A stretch of DNA of 64,000 nucleotides. Origin: Lunularia cruciata (taxonomy: Eukaryota; Streptophyta; Marchantiopsida; Lunulariales; Lunulariaceae). The position numbers and the translations under genes were made by a program. The notes below the pieces were generated by a model. It was not told the DNA's origin and searched no databases. It saw only the letters and a list, made by a program, of their open reading frames with translations. The stretch is taken from positions 38,416,243 to 38,480,242 of the forward strand of contig OX419761.1 in the NCBI GenBank assembly GCA_948567375.1. Reading direction: 5' to 3'. Positions 58,880 to 64,000 of this stretch are shown here, piece by piece. Each line of letters starts with the position of its first letter. Within the stretch, counting starts at the first letter, position 1.

Positions 58880-60300
58880 ATCAAGTCTCTAATCCCCTCT
58901 AAGTCCTCAGTAATCTTAACCATTTCTTCCTTTGAATAATTATATCCCACTGAGTTCACTTGTCATTTTGTCCATCATCCTTGCTTTTATGGCAGCTCAA
59001 CCATCTTTCTCCTTTTGTAGCTCTTTTTGCAAGGCCTCAAGCTGGATTGCTACTTCTTTCCAATACTCAACCACCTACAATTTGAAAGAGAGAATGTTGA
59101 CTTTCTCATTTGCAAACTGTCATTGGATGAGTGTCTTCTCCTCTTCTATTCTTGTTGCCTTTGCTTTCCTTCTATCCAAAGAGCTCTCAACTTGCCTTGC
59201 ATTCTTTGAATATCCTCTTTGTATGTCTTTTGTTCTGCCAAGAAATGAGGTATTTTGCTTCTTGATTTCATGATTCTAATGCACCAAGGAATTTATCTTC
59301 TTGCACTCATCTTTGTACAAGCCTCATAATTTCAACAAATCTTCATTACATTTGGCTATCTTTGCCTTTTCTGCATACTCATTTGTGTGCAAGCACTTCA
59401 CTAGCAAAATTAGTCCCCTTCATTGGACCATTTTTCTTTGTACTGAGCATGAGATCATCTCTAGGAATCTAAGAGTTGGTTCCATTGAATTCACTATGAA
59501 GTCTGCTCAATCCACTATAGGTGGTGCTAAAACTACTTTTGTGAAGAAAATTTGTTCTCCATCTTTTTCTTGGTGAGGTGCATTTGAATGCTCTACTACT
59601 TGGCTTCCATGTCCACCTGGTCTTTGTCCTAAAATTTTTTGCTTGGTTCTACCTGAGTTTGACTTGTAAATTCTTTGGACTGAAGATCTTCTTGATCTGC
59701 TTGCTTTTTGACCATAAATATCTCCATTTCAAGCTGAACTTCTTCTTGAGGAGTTGACTCCACTTTTGGATGATCATCTTCTTCATCCTTCAAATTTAAT
59801 TTGGTCCCTTGTAAAATAAGCTCTTCTTTTTCTATGTCTTCCTCAATGTCTTCTTTGGTTTCTTCATCCTCACTTTATTCTCATCTGCATTTGAAAAAAA
59901 TTTGATCACTTGAGGATTTTTCCTTGCTCACTTTGGCTTCTTCTTTCTAGCTTCATTTGTAGATGGTTACTTCTTCTTCTTGGAGGTGATTTTTACAATC
60001 ACTTCACTCACCTCCAAAAATTCTCCTAAATATAAAAACTTAGTACCTACTTCCTGATGGTTCTTGGTCATGGATGATCTTTTAGGTTGGGCCAAGAAAT
60101 ACTACTCTGACATTAAATGTGTGCCAAATTTCCCCCCTCATCTTCACTCAATAGATTCAACACTCTATAGAAGTGAATTACAAATGGAGCAAGATAAGTA
60201 GCTCATGGGGAAAGCTTGCTAACAAAACATGTATGCCTAATTAAAAGGTTCTCCTCTAAATAATTGCTCAGAGAATATTGCTTGGTTGATTGTCAAATAG
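58880..60300 (-). pseudogene. Broken copy of an unrecognised coiled-coil protein family
   Basis: Around 60138-60290 the - strand encodes residues (NQAIF, ATYLAPFVIHFY, LNLLSEDE) that align with QAIFYWYM, ATYLALFVIHFC and LNLLTKEE of the + strand frame at 63435. Further left it continues as Lys/Glu-rich sequence, including LEVSEVIVKITSKKKK near 59970-60010. A long coiled coil follows (KCNEDLLKL, EIKKQNTSFLAEQK, LEALQKELQKEKDG) down to about 58900. Many stops and frameshifts. A repeat-encoded gene is likely. Confidence 0.5.
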
Positions 60301-61980
60301 ATAGGTCACTTTGAGCAAAACAGCCTCATCATATAGTGAAAAATTTATATGTGAGCAATGTCCTTGCAAGTATGAACCTTCCAAGAGTTACTCTTTGACC
60401 TATTCTTTACAAAGGAATACTTGATGGTTATATTCAAATCTACTCCAATTTTCCCAAATTTAGTATCTATTATCATCACTCCTAGAGGACTCGAATCCCT
60501 CCTAATCTCCTCCTAGCACCATTTTCTAGTGCTCCTTTACCCAACTATAAGGATTTCACCAAAGATCTCAAGTTGTTCTTTCACTTCTTCTATGCATCTC
60601 TTGAATGACTGAAGGTGTCCCCATTCTCAATTCTAGAGAAAAAACATTAATTGCTTGTTTTGGAGTAGATCACTCTTAGCTCTTCTTGCTCATTTATTAA
60701 TTCATGGGGATCAAAGGATCACTTACAAGACTTTCCTAAGAGCTTTCTTTGCTCTAGCTCTTGCTAATATTCGTAATGGCTTCTTTGCTTTTATTACAAG
60801 GAAGCTAGCAACTAAGAGAAAGGACTACTCAAAATGCTCTTCAAAAAAGCTATTGCAAAAATATATTGGCAAAGTGTAAATTACTTATCTATCATTTGGT
60901 TTTATAGCCAAGGACTCTTTGGTAATGGTACTCAATGGGAGAGTCGTCACTATCCACGCATGAGAATTCCCCAATTGGCATCATCAAGTCTAGGCAGAAG
61001 TTCTTTATCCTATTGATGATGTAAATCAAAATTTGCATTCAATCTTTGACTCCAAAAATTCTTTGTACTTGGCCCTTCTTTGGACTTGACTTATTTGTAC
61101 TTGAACAAGTCTTTAGTGATATCTTCTTTGCCTCCAAATATATACATAGATGAACTCTAGAGAATATTCATAAAAGAAGTTTCTCCCCTAAACATAAAAT
61201 AGGCTAACTATCCTTTTATCAAAAAGAAGTTAAATGAAGCCAGAATGCAACTTTTGCAAAAATGTGTGTACATAACAACCAAACAAGGATGAAGTGAGAT
61301 CTTTGATATGACTCCTAAAGTACTATCCTTTGTGGTGACTCATAATACCAAATTAGAAAATAGGAAAGAGAGGAAACCAAAATGACCATGATCTATTACC
61401 ATGTTTTCTTGAAGTATAGGACGGAGTAGAAATTTAGTTTTAACATAACACATCATAATAAATATATCACACTTTTGAGATTCATTTCTCTTGTCTCTCA
61501 AATCTAGATGATTGAATGAAAATAAATTCATGACCATTTATTCCAAATGTCAAGATTGAATAATACGGAATATTCATATAGAAAATTTATTGGTGTATTC
61601 CTTGACTAGAGTACTACACTTTCCTTTGTTTTTGCTAGTATTTTGTGAAGTTTATATGGTAAGTATTGAAAGTATGCCTTATAAATAAGACTCATTATAT
61701 TTGATAAGGTTTTATAATAAACTTTCTTAAGAACTTGGAGTTATTACTTGCAATATAAGTATGGTATTTGAATGAAGACCAAAATTCAAAACTAAATTTT
61801 GTTTTTATTTGAGATGAAATGTGAAAATATTTGATAGCTTGGTGCAGTGGCCCAAATACAAACTCTCCTAAAAATAGATGACCTAAGTTGTAGGTTGTTA
61901 AATGGATATGTAACTTATAGAGTCATAAAGACTATTTTCAATTGTCTATACCAAGATTGGAATATGAATATCAAAACTAT
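60301..61980. other. AT-rich DNA, possibly the N-terminal part of the same repeat
   Basis: No intact frame. By position, some of it may be the upstream coding region of the - strand pseudogene, but I cannot align it. 61100-61980 holds nothing I recognise. Confidence 0.35.
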
Positions 61981-61983
61981 TAT

Positions 61984-62127
61984 CCAAATAAGAAGGAATG
62001 CGACCACGTAGAAAAAACAAAGGATGGAAAAACCCCATCAAGCCCTACAAGGGAGAGACAAAAAAGGTAAAATGGGGCTAAGCTATATGAGTCTATATGA
62101 GAAATCTGCCCCACCGCACCAAATAAG
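61984..62127 (+). mobile_element. SINE-like short insert, second copy
   Basis: CCAAATAAG at 61984-61992 and at 62119-62127 brackets a 126-bp segment. It contains GCGACCACGTAG, GGATGGAAAAACCCCATCAA, GGGAGAGAC and GGTAAAATGGGGCTAAG, which align with the 22147-22239 insert. It extends about 35 bp further (…GAAATCTGCCCCACCGCA). Same strand as the first copy. Confidence 0.55.
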
Positions 62128-63240
62128 GAGACATGAGATCTGCTTTATGGAATATAATTATAAACTCTAAAAGTGAAATATATAAAGTGAAGATAAGAAA
62201 ATCTTATCATATTAATATACTAAGTAATAATTCTAGAGTATAGTCATCTTATTATGTCTACTTTTGCATCAAAAGATTTTGAATTTTGCTTAGGCCTTGA
62301 TATTGATGATTCATTCAAACATTGCATTTGTTTGAAAATAAGGAGAAAAAAGTGCAAAGGATGAGGATAATTTAGTCAAGAAGTAAAGATTTAGTATGGA
62401 TGAACTGAAAGTATGTGTGGTGCACATATTTTTACAAAATCTATTCTTTTTGTCCAATTCATTCTTGTTTGTAAAGATGTGACCGAATAACTTATTTTTT
62501 AGGAGTGTAAACTCCTCAATAGGAGTATCTATTTGGGCAAACGTAAAAATTGAAGAAGCCCAAAGCCAAAGGCATTTTGAAGGAAGAATGACAACTTAGA
62601 TAAGTAAGAAAGATGAGAAAAAAAAGGATACAAGTACAAAGAACTTTGACCCAAATACCTTTGGCCTGAACATTGTTGCATCTAAAGATTGTACAGAAAA
62701 TTGAATGCAGCACCACTTGGTTAAAGAACTATCGTGAAGACCGTTCACATTCAAGGAAGATTGTTTGTATTGGGCAACAACCTTGCATGTAGGAGAGTGA
62801 TTGGTCAAGGTATTGTTTTTCATGTGTGGAGAAGGATTCCTCACCGAGTGCCTAGCATGTGCAGAGAAGGATTGCTCAACCACCTCATAGCCACTTGAGG
62901 AATTTTCCTATAAGATTGAGTGCACATTGATCAATTTCACTTTTTGCAAATCAATTTTAATCTTAGATATGAGCAAGCTTAGAATTCCCAAGCCTTTGTA
63001 ACTCTTACTAACTTCATAGTTGTATGTTCTTTATCTTTGGACCCAACCTCAAATTTGATATGCAACATGGTGTTTGTCCAAAAACCATGAGAAAGATCCT
63101 TGAAGCCATCCTTTGTAGACCGATAGGCAACAAATGTGCATTCATTGTAGAAGTGAGGTGATCCAAAGCAAGCATTTTGGATCCTTATTCTTGAACTAGG
63201 AAGTGAGTTTGAGATGATCCACATGTTGAGGTAGAGGAAC
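62128..63240. other. AT-rich intergenic DNA
   Basis: Short open frames only (62596-62883 and 62979-63224, both -), with no recognisable domain. Confidence 0.4.
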
Positions 63241-64000
63241 GATAGATCAAATGAGGACTTGAAAGGAAATTCACATAATTGGAAAAGGAGAATTGGATTG
63301 GATGTTGAGGTTCAACAAGAGACAAAGTTTGTAGACAATGCACTAATCAACAATGTCAAAGCAACCTTCTCCAACAAGAGGTAAAAGAACAATGGGATGA
63401 CCGGGTTAGGAGTTACAAGGATCTGACCTAAAGAGTGATCATGGAAGCGGTTATGAAGCATAAGTGGATGACCTACCTCACAAATAGCCAAGCCATTTTC
63501 TATTGGTACATGTTACAACAAGAACCTATCAATAAGGCAAACATGTTCTACATTCAAGCAAGGAGTCTACACAAAGAGTTTGAGGAAGATGGTGGAGCAA
63601 CTTACCTGGCCCTCTTTGTAATCCATTTCTGCATGGAGCTCAATTTACTAACAAAAGAGGAGTGCAAGAAGTACCCAAGCCATTTCCATATGGTGGTGAA
63701 ATTTTCCTTACAACCCAAAGACAAATCATTGACCAAGAAGTATTGGGAAGTGGATGCAAAGTATGCAATAATAGGTGAATTCATGCTAATGGAGCATGAA
63801 GTGGCCACCACAAAGGTGAAGACAAAGCAAAACACTCCAATAAATTCTTTGAAACCATCTAGGAGACCAAGGGAAGAATCATCAAGTGATTGAAGTACCT
63901 TTGGAAGAGGAGATTGAAGACTCTGAAGAAGAGGAGGAGGAACAAGAGCATGATTCTTTCAAGGAATTGAGGAGCAATATGAAGACGCCCTATCTGTGTT
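63241..64000 (+). pseudogene. Copy of the unrecognised protein family, + strand, runs off the window
   Basis: An open frame of 152 codons (63435-63893) includes QAIFYWYMLQQEPINKAN, SLHKEFEEDGG, ATYLALFVIHFCMELNLL and SLTKKYWEVDAKYAIIGEF, ending EESSSD. Upstream coding-like sequence (DVEVQQETKFVDNALINN) ends at TAA near 63380. EQWDDRVRSYKDL lies in yet another register and meets TAA near 63430, so at least one frameshift and a stop separate the parts. After the TGA a different frame encodes an acidic stretch (IEVPLEEEIEDSEEEEEEQE). The inverted homologue at 60.1 kb shows this is repeat-borne. Function unknown. Confidence 0.5.

Noticed and set aside
1-64000. CRISPR array, bacterial operons or organelle DNA
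   Set aside because: No regularly spaced repeats, and the genes have spliceosomal introns and nuclear retrotransposons around them.
1-64000. tRNA or rRNA genes
   Set aside because: I found no cloverleaf with convincing A and B boxes and no rRNA-like stretch; the only tRNA-related sequences are the retroelement primer-binding sites.

Overview
The window is nuclear DNA from a land plant. Three spliced or intact genes with plant-specific relatives lie between long blocks of nested, decayed LTR retrotransposons. The even codon use, short GT-AG introns and strong Ty3/gypsy content make me lean to a bryophyte (moss), but that is inference; nothing here fixes the species.

1-11.4 kb is a nest of retroelements. 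A Ty1/copia element (+ strand, running off the left edge) is split in its gag region by a Ty3/gypsy element (292-5871, - strand) that still has both LTRs, a primer-binding site, a polypurine tract and a perfect 5-bp target duplication (TAGTT). The copia element appears to sit in the RT region of a second copia relic (10.7-11.4 kb). 14.38-20.40 kb holds a second, older copy of the same gypsy family, itself interrupted by a solo LTR of another family (16003-16397). 20.4-23.4 kb is AT-rich and gene-free apart from a 93-bp SINE-like insert.

23.4-45.2 kb is the gene-bearing part: an ORANGE-type plastid protein in eight exons (25063-29211, +); a single-exon ABHD17/WAV2-like alpha/beta hydrolase (34122-34907, -); and a four-exon conserved plant membrane-anchored protein whose relatives are usually labelled 'erythronate-4-phosphate dehydrogenase family' (40044-42251, -). 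The spaces between them hold no gene I recognise but contain several near-perfect foldbacks with tiny loops. 45.2-64 kb is mostly repeat relics: a probable solo LTR (46960-47787), a second SINE-like insert (61984-62127), and two oppositely oriented copies of an unrecognised, partly coiled-coil protein family (58.8-60.3 kb on -, 63.2-64.0 kb on +).

The most striking signal is in the gypsy LTRs. All four LTRs carry an array of heat-shock-element modules (GAAnnTTC, up to the full GAAnnTTCnnGAAnnTTC, plus TTCTAGAATATTC), and in three of the four a TATA box (CTATAAAT) lies 20 bp downstream in element orientation. This is the layout of a heat-inducible promoter, comparable in principle to the Arabidopsis ONSEN copia element but in an unrelated gypsy family. 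The genes are not an operon and show no obvious joint function.
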